Origin: Acidobacteriota bacterium | GTDB lineage: Bacteria > Actinomycetota > Acidimicrobiia > Acidimicrobiales > Acidimicrobilacustridaceae | DNA length: 45,063 nt | Direction: 5' to 3' | Assembly (NCBI GenBank): GCA_018969405.1 | Contig: JAGWYK010000011.1 | Coordinates: forward strand, 1 to 45,063 | Shown here: piece after piece, positions 1 through 8,047 of the stretch | Position numbering within the stretch: the first letter of the stretch is position 1 | Layout of the letters: every line of letters begins with the position of its first letter | Program-made: the position numbers and the translations under genes | The notes under the pieces: model-generated | What the model saw: the letters and a program-made list of their open reading frames with translations, nothing else | Databases searched by the model: none | Told to the model about the DNA's origin: nothing

Positions 1-668
1 GGGATCGGCTCGACCACCATGGCGGCGCGCAGGAACGCCAGCAGCTCGCGTCGACGCACCACGGTGGAACGCAGCGTGGGTTCGACGCCGACGGCGCGCA
101 GCACCTCGACCTCGGTGGCCGCACCGAGCACCGTGGCGTACGCACTGACGAACAGCAGTCCGGGATCGCAGCGCCGGATCCGACCGGCGTCCATCTCGCG
201 GGCCAGATAGCCGCGGGCTCGGGCCACGAACGGTTCGAGATCGCGCAGGATCCGCGCCGACGCGTCACCACCGAGACGGGTGAGCTCGCGCAGGAACCCG
301 AGCAGCTCGGGTCGGCGCAGCGCCACTCGGAACACCGTGCGCACCACCGCGTCGATGCGGGCCCAGCCGACACCCGCCTCGGTGAGCACCCCGTCGAACT
401 CCACGATGAGATCGAGACAGGCCCGGTCGATGACGGCGTCGAGCAGGGCCGCCTTGGAGGGCCAGTGGTAGAGGATCGCCTGCTTCGACAGCCCCAGGCC
501 GGCGGCCAGGGCGTCGAGGGAGGTGGCCTCGTAGCCGGCGGTTCCGAAGGAGTCGAGGGCGGCGGCGAGGATGCGGTTCTCGGTCTCCCGGGTGCGTTCG
601 GCCCGGGTCCGTGGGGTGGCTGGAGGCCGGTGGGGACCGGTGTCCGGGGCGAGGACGGTGGCGGCCAT
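1..668 (-). CDS. TetR-family transcriptional regulator (3' end outside window)
   Basis: Reading the minus strand from the ATG at 668 gives about 222 residues without a stop before the window edge, so only the last few residues are missing. Residues 20-75 form a TetR_N helix-turn-helix: a helix with RERTRE-like charge, then an AGYEATSLDALA stretch, then the recognition segment LGLSKQAILYHWPSKAALLDAV. The rest is a helical ligand and dimerisation domain. A TAGGAT -10 element lies 6 bases before the ATG, so the mRNA is probably leaderless. The gene is divergent from the SDR-HAD gene at 715 with only 46 bases between them, and a palindrome (691-704) lies in that gap. It probably represses itself and the lipid-like gene run. 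The ligand is unknown; an acyl-CoA or lipid is a guess from the neighbours. Confidence 0.9.
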   Translation of the reverse strand, partial: MAATVLAPDTGPHRPPATPRTRAERTRETENRILAAALDSFGTAGYEATSLDALAAGLGLSKQAILYHWPSKAALLDAVIDRACLDLIVEFDGVLTEAGVGWARIDAVVRTVFRVALRRPELLGFLRELTRLGGDASARILRDLEPFVARARGYLAREMDAGRIRRCDPGLLFVSAYATVLGAATEVEVLRAVGVEPTLRSTVVRRRELLAFLRAAMVVEPI

Positions 669-674
669 GGCCTC

Positions 675-680
675 ATCCTA
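675..680 (-). promoter_or_regulatory. -10 element of the TetR gene, leaderless
   Basis: TAGGAT on the minus strand, six bases before the ATG at 668. Transcription would begin at or next to the start codon. Confidence 0.55.
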
Positions 681-690
681 GACGATTCAC

Positions 691-704
691 TTACCAAGTG
701 GTAA
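691..704. promoter_or_regulatory. Palindromic operator candidate between divergent genes
   Basis: TTACCAAGTGGTAA has perfect six-base arms (TTACCA/TGGTAA) around a two-base centre. It lies in the 46-base gap between the TetR start (668) and the GTG at 715, just upstream of the TetR -10 element. The position and symmetry fit a TetR binding site controlling both directions. Binding is inferred. Confidence 0.6.
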
Positions 705-714
705 ACATTCATTC

Positions 715-3072
715 GTGATCGCTGATTCCCTCGCCGGGCGACGGCTGTTCATCACCGGGACCACCGGCTTCCTCGGCACCAACCTGCTCGAACGACTCCT
801 GCGGTCGGTGCCCGACTGCGAGCTCGTGCTGCTGGTGCGCCCGGGCCGCCGCTCCACCATCGAGCAGCGGCTCGCCCGCGAGATCCTCAAGAACGACGCC
901 TTCGACCGACTGCGAGGCGAGCTCGGTCCCGACGGGTTCGCCGAGATGACGGCGCGTCGCATCACCGCGGTGGCCGGTGACGTCAGCCGCGACGGCCTCG
1001 GTCTCGACGAGGCCGGTCGGGCCCTGTTCGCGTCCTGCGACACCGTCATCCACTCGGCAGCCACCGTGAGTTTCGACTCCCCACTCGATGCGGCCGTCGA
1101 GGTGAACCTCATGGGGCCGACCCGCATCGCGCTGCTGTGCGCCGAGCTCGGTGTCACTCCACATCTCGTGGCCGTGTCCACCTGTTACGTCGCCGGCAAC
1201 CGGCGCGGTGACGCCCCCGAGATCCTCGTCGACGAGAGTCCGTTCTTCGTCGACGTGGACTGGCGCGGCGAGGTCGACGGTGCCCGCCGGGCCCGACGCG
1301 ACGCCGATGCGGAGAGTCGCACCCCCGAACGGCTCGAGCAGTTCCGGGCCGATGCCCGCCGCGAACTGGGCGCAGCGGGCACCCCGCTGCTGGCCGAGCG
1401 CACCGAGAGCCTGCGCACGGCCTGGGTCGGCGATCGCATGGTCGAGGCCGGCCGGGGACGGGCGGCCTCGCTGGGCTGGCCCGACGCCTATGCCTACTCC
1501 AAGGCCCTCGGCGAACGGGCACTGGTGGAGAACCGAGGCGATGTACCGGTCAGCATCGTGCGCCCCTCGATCATCGAGTCCGCGCTCGCCGAACCGGTGC
1601 CGGGATGGATCCGCGGGTTCCGCATGGCCGAGCCGATCATCATCAGCTACGCCCGCGGTCTGCTCAAGCAGTTCCCCGGCGTGCCCGAGGGCATCGTCGA
1701 TGTCATCCCCGTCGATCTCGTCAGCGCCGCCATCATCGCCGTGGCCGCCAAGGGCCCCGAACCCCGACCCGAGGTCATCCAGGTGGCCTCGGGTTCGCGC
1801 AATCCGCTGCACTACCGCCGTCTGGTCGACCTGGTCAGCGAGTGGTTCGGTGAATATCCGCTCTATGACAGCAAGGGCCAGCCGATCATGGTGCCGAAAT
1901 GGTCGTTCTCCGGCCGCGGTGATGTGAAGGAGCAGCTGCGCCGGGCCACCAGGAACCTCACCCGGGTCGAGTCGGTGCTGGGAGCACTGCCGCTGCGCGG
2001 CCGGCAGGCCCAGCTCGGCACCTCGCTCGAGGAGAAGCGGGAGGAGGCCGAACGGGCCCTCGGGTACGTCGAGATCTACGGCGCCTACGCCGAGTGCGAG
2101 GCGGTCTACGGGCTCGATCGCCTCATGGCGCTGTGGGACGGACAGAGCGCGGAGGACCAGCGCGAGTTCTGCTTCGACCCCCGGATCATCGACTGGGACA
2201 CCTTCGTCCGTGAGATCCACCTGCCGTCGGTCGTGCGCCAGGCGCGGGTGCGCACCACCCCGGGCGGTCGGGTCGGACCCACCCGCGAGCAACGACTGCG
2301 CACCCAGGTGCTCGCCCCCGAGCGCCAGTTCGCCGCCTTCGATCTCGAGAACACCCTCATCGCCTCGAACGTGGTGACCAGCTACGCGTTCCTCGCCACC
2401 CGCCGGCTGCCCCCGGCCGAGCGTCTGCGCTTCGCCGGCGCGCTGCTCGCCGAGGGTCCCTCGCTGCTGTCACTCGATCGGAAGGACCGCAGTGACTTCC
2501 TGCGCATGTTCTACCGACGCTACGACGGCGCACCGGTGGATCAGATCGACGAGGACGCGGCGGAGATGTTCAGTCGTCTGCTCATCGCCAAGTCCTTCCC
2601 CGCCGCCATCCGCCGCGTGCGGGCCCATCGCGCCGCCGGTCATCGCACGGTGCTGATCACCGGTGCGCTGGAGTTCGTGGTGCGTCCCCTCGCACCGCTG
2701 TTCGACGACATCATCGCCGCCGAGATGGCCGTCGAGCACGGCGTCTACAACGGCGAACTGCGCACCGTGCCACCCACCGGCGAGAGTCGCGCCCAGGCGC
2801 TGTTCGACTACGCCGATGCCCATGGTCTCGACCCGCGCGAGGGCGTGGCCTACGCGGACTCCACCTCGGATCTGCCCATGCTCGAGGCGGTCGGATTCCC
2901 GGTGGCGGTCAATCCCGAGACCCGCCTCGCCACCCTCGCCCGCCGACGCGGCTGGCTGGTCGAGCAGTGGGCCAAGGCACCGGGTGCGCCCCGCACCCTC
3001 ATCCCCATGGGACCGCGTCGGGGTCGCTTCGGCGGACTCGCCAACCCGCTGGTGCCGGGAGGTCGGGCATGA
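715..3072 (+). CDS. Fatty-acyl-CoA-reductase-like SDR fused to a HAD-IB-type hydrolase domain
   Basis: The protein has 785 residues and two domains. Residues 8-430 are an extended SDR with the nucleotide-binding TGTTGFLGTNLLERLL motif near residue 14 and a YxxxK pair at Y259/K263. This type is typical of fatty acyl-CoA reductases and carboxylic-acid-reductase R domains. Residues 535-765 are a HAD domain with nucleophile D543, a motif II threonine in TVLITG and the acidic motif YADSTSDLP (D715, D719). The canonical DxDxT reads DLENT, so the second aspartate is Glu (E545). The start is the GTG at 715; no good ribosome site precedes it. The stop overlaps the next ATG (ATGA). Likely role: NAD(P)H reduction of an acyl thioester or oxidation of a long-chain substrate, with a linked phosphatase-like step. 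The substrate is unknown. Confidence 0.85.
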   Translation: MIADSLAGRRLFITGTTGFLGTNLLERLLRSVPDCELVLLVRPGRRSTIEQRLAREILKNDAFDRLRGELGPDGFAEMTARRITAVAGDVSRDGLGLDEAGRALFASCDTVIHSAATVSFDSPLDAAVEVNLMGPTRIALLCAELGVTPHLVAVSTCYVAGNRRGDAPEILVDESPFFVDVDWRGEVDGARRARRDADAESRTPERLEQFRADARRELGAAGTPLLAERTESLRTAWVGDRMVEAGRGRAASLGWPDAYAYSKALGERALVENRGDVPVSIVRPSIIESALAEPVPGWIRGFRMAEPIIISYARGLLKQFPGVPEGIVDVIPVDLVSAAIIAVAAKGPEPRPEVIQVASGSRNPLHYRRLVDLVSEWFGEYPLYDSKGQPIMVPKWSFSGRGDVKEQLRRATRNLTRVESVLGALPLRGRQAQLGTSLEEKREEAERALGYVEIYGAYAECEAVYGLDRLMALWDGQSAEDQREFCFDPRIIDWDTFVREIHLPSVVRQARVRTTPGGRVGPTREQRLRTQVLAPERQFAAFDLENTLIASNVVTSYAFLATRRLPPAERLRFAGALLAEGPSLLSLDRKDRSDFLRMFYRRYDGAPVDQIDEDAAEMFSRLLIAKSFPAAIRRVRAHRAAGHRTVLITGALEFVVRPLAPLFDDIIAAEMAVEHGVYNGELRTVPPTGESRAQALFDYADAHGLDPREGVAYADSTSDLPMLEAVGFPVAVNPETRLATLARRRGWLVEQWAKAPGAPRTLIPMGPRRGRFGGLANPLVPGGRA

Positions 3073-4286
3073 AGGCGCTCCGGTTCGAACGCAGCCCGGC
3101 ACGGTTCGCGGCGGCCAACCTCGCCAGCCGGCTCTCCCCCGGTGGCGGCGCCAAGATCGGGCCGCTGCGGTTGCGCACCATCGATCCGCCCCGACTCCCG
3201 GGCCCCGGCTGGGTCGAGGTGCAACCGCGGCTGGCCGGAATCTGCGGTTCCGATCTCGCCACCATCGACGCCCGCAGCTCGCGCTACTTCGAACCCATCG
3301 TGTCGTTCCCGTTCGTGCCCGGACATGAGGTCGTCGCCGATCTCGCCGCACCCTTCGGCGATCTCCCCGCCGGGCGCGTCGTGATCGAGCCGGTGCTGGG
3401 CTGTGCCACCCGTGGCATCGATCCGGTGTGTGCGGCCTGCGCAAGGGGAGACCTCGGCAACTGCGAGCGCATCGCCTTCGGCGCCATCGAGCCAGGCCTG
3501 CAGAGCGGCTTCTGCTGCGACACCGGAGGTGGCTGGTCCACCCGCATGGTCGCCCATGGCAGCCAGCTGCATCCCGTTCCCACCGACTGGAGCGATGAAG
3601 CGGCCGTCATGGTCGAACCCACCGCCTGCGCGGTGCACGGTGCGCTGGCCGCCGACGTCGCCGAGGGCGACCTCGTCGTGGTGCTGGGATCCGGTGCCCT
3701 CGGACTGCTGACCATCGCCGCACTGCGTCGCTTCGGGCGTCCCTGCACGATCATGGCGGTGGCCAAGCACCCCACCCAGCACCGCCTCGCCCTCGCCCTC
3801 GGCGCTGACACCGTGGTGCTCCCCCGTGAGCTCACCCGGGCCGTGCGCCGCGCCAGCGATTCGCTGGCCCTCGGCGATGGCGACATCATCCGCCTCACCG
3901 GCGGCGCCGATCATGTGATCGACTGCGTCGGCAGCGAACAGAGCGTCACCGACGCCCTCGCCGTGGTTCGCCCGCGCGGTCGGGTCACCATGGTCGGGAT
4001 GCCCGGCCACGTGCATGTGGACCTCACCGGACTGTGGCAGCGCGAGATCGTCCTCGCCGGCGCCTACGCCTACGGCACCGAGACGCTGCCCTCCGGCGAG
4101 CGTCGCCGCACCTTCGATCTGGCCTTCGACCTGGTCGGTGCAGCCGATCTCGGTCGCCTCGTCAGCGCCACCTATCCGCTCGCCCAGTACGAGCAGGCCA
4201 TCGCCCACGCCGCGGCCGCCGGGGCGCGCGGTGCGGTGCGCATCGCCTTCGATCTCCGCAACGAAAAGGAACGTGACCGTGCCTAG
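3069..4286 (+). CDS. Zinc-dependent medium-chain alcohol dehydrogenase
   Basis: The protein has 405 residues. The GroES-like N-terminal domain carries the catalytic zinc ligands C59 (GICGSD) and H86/E87 (PGHE), with a cysteine cluster (CAACARGDLGNC) at the structural-zinc position. A Rossmann domain follows, with the GSGALG turn at residues 207-212. The ATG at 3069 overlaps the upstream stop as ATGA, so translation is probably coupled. The open frame extends further upstream, but that would bury the start inside the SDR-HAD gene. The gene ends overlapping the LarA-like start by eight bases. It probably interconverts an alcohol and a carbonyl that the fused SDR or the LarA-like enzyme makes or uses. 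The substrate cannot be read from the sequence. Confidence 0.85.
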   Translation: MKALRFERSPARFAAANLASRLSPGGGAKIGPLRLRTIDPPRLPGPGWVEVQPRLAGICGSDLATIDARSSRYFEPIVSFPFVPGHEVVADLAAPFGDLPAGRVVIEPVLGCATRGIDPVCAACARGDLGNCERIAFGAIEPGLQSGFCCDTGGGWSTRMVAHGSQLHPVPTDWSDEAAVMVEPTACAVHGALAADVAEGDLVVVLGSGALGLLTIAALRRFGRPCTIMAVAKHPTQHRLALALGADTVVLPRELTRAVRRASDSLALGDGDIIRLTGGADHVIDCVGSEQSVTDALAVVRPRGRVTMVGMPGHVHVDLTGLWQREIVLAGAYAYGTETLPSGERRRTFDLAFDLVGAADLGRLVSATYPLAQYEQAIAHAAAAGARGAVRIAFDLRNEKERDRA

Positions 4287-5874
4287 ACCAGGGTTCGTAC
4301 TCGACGTCGATCGCTCCACCCCGCCGATCCTGTTCCACCACGGCGAGGGCTTCCGCCTCGAACGGCTCCCCGCCGGACGCAGCCGCGTCATCTACCCGGC
4401 CGAACCGCTCGAGCCGCTGAAGAACCCCGACGCCGCCATCCGCCATGCCCTGCTCAACCCCATCGGCGAGAGCGAACCGCTGCCGGCCCTGCTGCGACCG
4501 GGCATGCGCCTCACCATCGCCTTCGACGACATCTCCCTGCCGCTGCCCCCCATGAAGCGACCCGACATCCGCCAGCGCGTCATCGAGGCGGTGCTGGAAC
4601 TGGCCGCCGCCGCCGGTGTCGACGACGTGATGCTCATCGCCGCACTCGCCCTCCACCGACGCATGACCGAGGCCGAGCTGCGACACGCCGTGGGTGATCG
4701 GGTCTACGACGCCTTCGCCCCGCAGGGTCTGCTGCTCAACCACGACGCCGAGGATCCCGACAACCTGCTGTTCATCGGCACCACCGACAAGGGTGAGGAG
4801 GTCGAGATCAATCGGCGAGCCGCCGAGAGCGACCTCATCGTGTACGTGAACATCAACCTCGTCTCCATGGACGGCGGCTGGAAGTCCACCGCCACCGGTC
4901 TGGCCAGTTACCGCAGCCTCCGACATCACCACAACGTGCGCACCATGCGTCATTCGAAGTCGTTCATGGATCGTCACGCCTCCGAGCTGCACTCGGCCAA
5001 CTGGCGCATGGGCAAGGTGCTGCGCGACTCCGGGGTGAAGGTGTTCCAGATCGAGACCACCATGAACAACGACGTGTTCGGCACCGAGGGGCCCATGAGC
5101 GTGCTGCAGAAGCGCGAATGGGAGTGGTCGCTGTCGGACCGTATCTCGATGGCCGGCATGAAGACCGCTCTCGATCTCATGCCCCAGCGCACCCGCCGCC
5201 AGATCTTCCAGAACTGGCAGGCTCCCCACGCCATGACCTCGGTGCAGGCCGGCGAGGTCGAGGCGGTCCACGAGCTCACCACTGCGAACGTGTTCAAACA
5301 GCACCTGGTGCCGGTCGAGGGACAGACCGACATCCTCACCATGGGCCTGCCCTACATCAGCCCCTACAACGTGAACTCCATCCTCAATCCGATCCTCGTC
5401 GCCTGCCTCGGACTCGGCTACTTCTTCAACCTGTACCGCGGCAGGCCACCGGTGCGCGAGGGCGGCGTGCTCATCATGAGCCACCCGACGCCCTGGGAGT
5501 TCCACCCGGTGCATCATCCGAGCTACATCGACTTCTTCGAACAGGTGCTGTCGGAGACGACCGACCCCATCCGCATCGAGGCCGAGTTCGAGAAGTCCTT
5601 CGCCACCGATGAGTGGTACCGCCACCTCTATCGCACGAGTCACGCCTACCACGGCGTGCATCCGTTCTACATGTGGTACTGGTGCGCCCACGCCCTGCAG
5701 CACCTCGGCGAGGTCATCATCGTCGGTGGCGATGTGCGCGCCGTGCGGCGACTCGGGTTCAAGCCGGCGAGCACCCTGCAGGACGCCCTCGAGATGGCCA
5801 GCGATGTGGTGGGCCGCGACGCCACCATCACCCACATCCACAACCCGCCCATCCTCATGGCGGATGTGCACTGA
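4279..5874 (+). CDS. LarA-like (DUF2088, nickel-pincer lactate racemase fold) protein
   Basis: The protein has 531 residues, against about 424 for Lactiplantibacillus LarA. I chose the GTG at 4279 because an AAAGGA ribosome site (4265-4270) lies eight bases upstream and it overlaps the preceding stop as GTGCCTAG. Alignable motifs are DDISLPLP (83-90, LarA DHTRPVP), ALHRRMT (H126, LarA H108), GGWKSTATGLASY (K202, LarA K184, cofactor attachment) and HHHN (H218, LarA H200, nickel ligand). The spacings 126-202-218 equal 108-184-200. However, LarA H174 corresponds to I192 and R75 to L87, so one catalytic base and a substrate-contacting arginine appear absent. Probable role: a nickel-pincer enzyme acting on something other than lactate. 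The cofactor-making genes larB, larC and larE are not in the window. Confidence 0.8.
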   Translation: MPRPGFVLDVDRSTPPILFHHGEGFRLERLPAGRSRVIYPAEPLEPLKNPDAAIRHALLNPIGESEPLPALLRPGMRLTIAFDDISLPLPPMKRPDIRQRVIEAVLELAAAAGVDDVMLIAALALHRRMTEAELRHAVGDRVYDAFAPQGLLLNHDAEDPDNLLFIGTTDKGEEVEINRRAAESDLIVYVNINLVSMDGGWKSTATGLASYRSLRHHHNVRTMRHSKSFMDRHASELHSANWRMGKVLRDSGVKVFQIETTMNNDVFGTEGPMSVLQKREWEWSLSDRISMAGMKTALDLMPQRTRRQIFQNWQAPHAMTSVQAGEVEAVHELTTANVFKQHLVPVEGQTDILTMGLPYISPYNVNSILNPILVACLGLGYFFNLYRGRPPVREGGVLIMSHPTPWEFHPVHHPSYIDFFEQVLSETTDPIRIEAEFEKSFATDEWYRHLYRTSHAYHGVHPFYMWYWCAHALQHLGEVIIVGGDVRAVRRLGFKPASTLQDALEMASDVVGRDATITHIHNPPILMADVH

Positions 5875-5881
5875 GGTCCCC

Positions 5882-6868
5882 ATGGCCCGAATGCCCCTCA
5901 CCGAATCGCAGCGGACCTCGATCCGCCGGCGACTGCCGATCAACCGCGCCGTGGCCAACACCGTCGGGCGCAGCACCACCTCGGTGCGGCGCATCGCCCG
6001 ATCGGTGCTGGCCGAACCCACGGTTCCCGCCGGCGTCGAGCGACCGACGAAGCCCTCCAAGGTCGGGGCCAGCTACGACACCGACTGGGCCCGCACCCCT
6101 CCCGCTCGCCTCGCCCGGCTCATGGTGCGCACCGCGGTGATGAAGCCCGTCGTCGAGATGCTCGGCTCGCCGGAGATCCTCGGCGCCGACCGACTCGCAG
6201 ACGTCGACGGCCCGGTGATCTTCGCCGCCAACCATCGCAGTCATGCCGACACCCCGCTCATGATGGTCGCCGTGCCCGAGCCCCGGCGCGACCGACTCTT
6301 CATCGGTGCCGCCGCCGACTACTGGTTCACCAATCGACTCTCCTCACCGTTCTCGGCGCTGGTCATCGGTGCCATCCCGGTGGAGCGGAAGAAGGTCTCC
6401 CGCACCGCCATCGATACCTCCCTTGCGCTGCTGGCCGACGGCTGGTCGATGCTGATCTTCCCCGAGGGCGCCCGATCCTCCGACGGCTGGGCCCGTGAGT
6501 TCACACCGGGGGCCGCGTTCCTCTCCATCAAGTCCGGTGCACCGATCGTGCCGGTGTTCCTGAAGGGCACCGATGAGGTGTGGCCCAAGGGGCGCAGGCT
6601 CCCCCGACGGGCCCACACCACCGTGGTGTTCGGCGCGCCGCTGCATCCCGGGCCCGACGACGACAACCGGAGCTTCACCTCCCGTGTGCAGCAGGCGGTG
6701 GCCATGCTGGCCGACGAGCACTCCTCGGACTGGTGGCAGGCCCGGCGTCGCGCCGCCGAGGGCACCACGCCCCCGCTCGAGGGCCCGCCGGCAGGTTCCT
6801 GGCGCCGGGCCTGGGCGCGTTCCGAACCGGATCGCCACAGTCGACGCCGACGCTGGCCGTCGGTCTGA
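5882..6868 (+). CDS. PlsC-type lysophospholipid/1-acylglycerol-3-phosphate acyltransferase
   Basis: The protein has 328 residues. The HX4D acyltransferase motif is NHRSHAD (H118-D123), and the second conserved block is FPEGARS (F193-P194-E195-G196), where the usual threonine is alanine. About 90 residues of basic, poorly conserved sequence precede the domain, and the tail is Arg-rich, which suits a peripheral membrane protein. The ATG at 5882 has GAGG five bases upstream; the gap to the LarA-like stop is only seven bases, so it belongs to the same transcript. It would transfer an acyl chain to a hydroxyl acceptor, consistent with a lipid-building pathway in this run of genes. The acceptor is unknown. 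Confidence 0.88.
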   Translation: MARMPLTESQRTSIRRRLPINRAVANTVGRSTTSVRRIARSVLAEPTVPAGVERPTKPSKVGASYDTDWARTPPARLARLMVRTAVMKPVVEMLGSPEILGADRLADVDGPVIFAANHRSHADTPLMMVAVPEPRRDRLFIGAAADYWFTNRLSSPFSALVIGAIPVERKKVSRTAIDTSLALLADGWSMLIFPEGARSSDGWAREFTPGAAFLSIKSGAPIVPVFLKGTDEVWPKGRRLPRRAHTTVVFGAPLHPGPDDDNRSFTSRVQQAVAMLADEHSSDWWQARRRAAEGTTPPLEGPPAGSWRRAWARSEPDRHSRRRRWPSV

Positions 6869-6877
6869 GGAACCCCC

Positions 6878-7357
6878 ATGACCACTGCCGGTGTCGGGTA
6901 CTGCTGCGCCGTGATCCTCGCCGCCACCTTCGCCACCGCCGCCATCGCCAAGCTGCGCGATCTGCGCGCCACCCTCGAGCAGTTCACCGCCCTCGGGCTG
7001 CCGCGGGCCGAGGTGTTCACCCGCATCGTCCCCCTGGCCGAGCTCGCACTGGTGGTGCTGCTGCTCATCGTCCCTGCGGTGGGCGCCATCTTCGCCATGA
7101 TCACCCTCGCGTTCTTCACCACCTTCCTCGTCGGTCGGCTGCGCGAGGGCGTGACCGCACCATGCGCCTGTTTCGGGGCCACCGTCGCCCTGCCGCTGTC
7201 CCGGCTCGACATCGCCCGCAACCTCGGGCTGTTCGTCCTCGCTGCAGCGGCGCTGCTCGCCGATCGTCCGGTGCGCCCGACCCTCGCCGATCTGCTCACC
7301 ACCGTCGGCGTCGTGGCGCTGGTCTCGATCGTCCTCGCCACCCTGCGTCGCCGATAG
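6878..7357 (+). CDS. MauE/DoxX-like redox-associated membrane protein
   Basis: The protein has 159 residues with about four hydrophobic helices. The CACFG motif (C96, C98) follows a short basic loop, which is the hallmark of the MauE branch of the DoxX-like superfamily. Those proteins are linked to thiol or quinone redox at the membrane. The ATG lies nine bases after the acyltransferase stop, so it probably ends the operon that begins at 715. Known MauE proteins help form disulfides in methylamine dehydrogenase; no such target is visible here. A role supplying electrons or thiol redox to a neighbouring enzyme is a guess. Confidence 0.75.
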   Translation: MTTAGVGYCCAVILAATFATAAIAKLRDLRATLEQFTALGLPRAEVFTRIVPLAELALVVLLLIVPAVGAIFAMITLAFFTTFLVGRLREGVTAPCACFGATVALPLSRLDIARNLGLFVLAAAALLADRPVRPTLADLLTTVGVVALVSIVLATLRRR

Positions 7358-7368
7358 CCTCGGCGGCG

Positions 7369-7947
7369 ATGACCGACCCGTGGGGCAACCCGCTTCCCCC
7401 GAACTCCCCGGCCCCGAACTCCCCGGCGCCGGACGCTTCAGCACCGAGCTCACGGCCACCGAGCTCCGGACCTCCACCCCCGCCCCCGCCCCCGACGCCC
7501 GGTCCCCCGGTCGCGCCGCCCGATCCCGCCTGGCCCGGATCCCCCGACGCCGATGTCGCCCGGCCGGGCTCCCCCGGCATCGCACCCACGGGAACCCCGG
7601 GCTGGCCCGGCCCGCCGCCCGCCGCGGTGCCGAAGGTCTCCGGCTTCGCCATCGCCTCGCTCGTCCTGGGTATCGCCTCGATCACCTGCTCGGGACTGCT
7701 CGGCATCGTGCTGGCCCCGCTGGCGGTGGTGTTCGGGGTCCGATCCCGGCGCGTCATCGCCCGGTCCGGGGGTTGGCGCAAGGGTGACGGCATGGCCGTG
7801 GCCGGCATCGTGCTCGGAGCCATCGGCATCGTGATCTCGATCATCTATCTGATCTTCATCCTCCGGAACCCCAGCTTCATGCAGGACCTCCTCGACCGGT
7901 TGACCACCACGACCACCACCGACGGCACGGGCCTCGACAACGCCTGA
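7369..7947 (+). CDS. DUF4190-type membrane protein with a proline-rich N-terminus
   Basis: The protein has 192 residues. Residues 1-85 are dominated by Pro, Ser and Gly, including a run of eight prolines, and are probably disordered and cytoplasmic. Two transmembrane segments follow (about 93-122 and 140-162), separated by the short basic loop RSRRVIARSGGWRKGDGMA. This is the usual DUF4190 layout. The tail is a threonine run. The ATG lies eleven bases after the MauE stop, and a weak TAGCCT -10 element overlaps that stop, so it could have its own leaderless start or be read through. No function is known for the family. Confidence 0.75.
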   Translation: MTDPWGNPLPPNSPAPNSPAPDASAPSSRPPSSGPPPPPPPPTPGPPVAPPDPAWPGSPDADVARPGSPGIAPTGTPGWPGPPPAAVPKVSGFAIASLVLGIASITCSGLLGIVLAPLAVVFGVRSRRVIARSGGWRKGDGMAVAGIVLGAIGIVISIIYLIFILRNPSFMQDLLDRLTTTTTTDGTGLDNA

Positions 7948-7979
7948 GCCCGGCCCGGGGGGCCGCCGGCCGCTGGTTC

Positions 7980-7985
7980 TATGAT
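7980..7985 (+). promoter_or_regulatory. -10 element candidate for aconitase
   Basis: TATGAT lies 62 bases before the aconitase ATG, in the only gap of the local plus-strand genes. No clear -35 is visible at the right distance. The rest of 7948-8047 holds a short GC-rich inverted repeat (7951-7965) after the DUF4190 stop. Confidence 0.4.
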
Positions 7986-8047
7986 CGGAGCAGTCGGGCG
8001 ACCGTGCCGCTGCGAGCCGTCGCCGACCATCGAGAAAGGCTCCCCCC

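Noticed and set aside
709-2292. Long open frame antisense to the SDR-HAD gene
   Set aside because: It has no recognisable domain, lies wholly over a gene with clear motifs and shows the His/Asp/Gly-rich composition of antisense frames in GC-rich DNA. The similar frames at 2850-4391, 4162-6060, 7979-9931 and 40070-41482 were dropped for the same reason.
7951-7965. Terminator after the DUF4190 gene
   Set aside because: The stem is only five base pairs and competes with other pairings, so I did not list it as a terminator.
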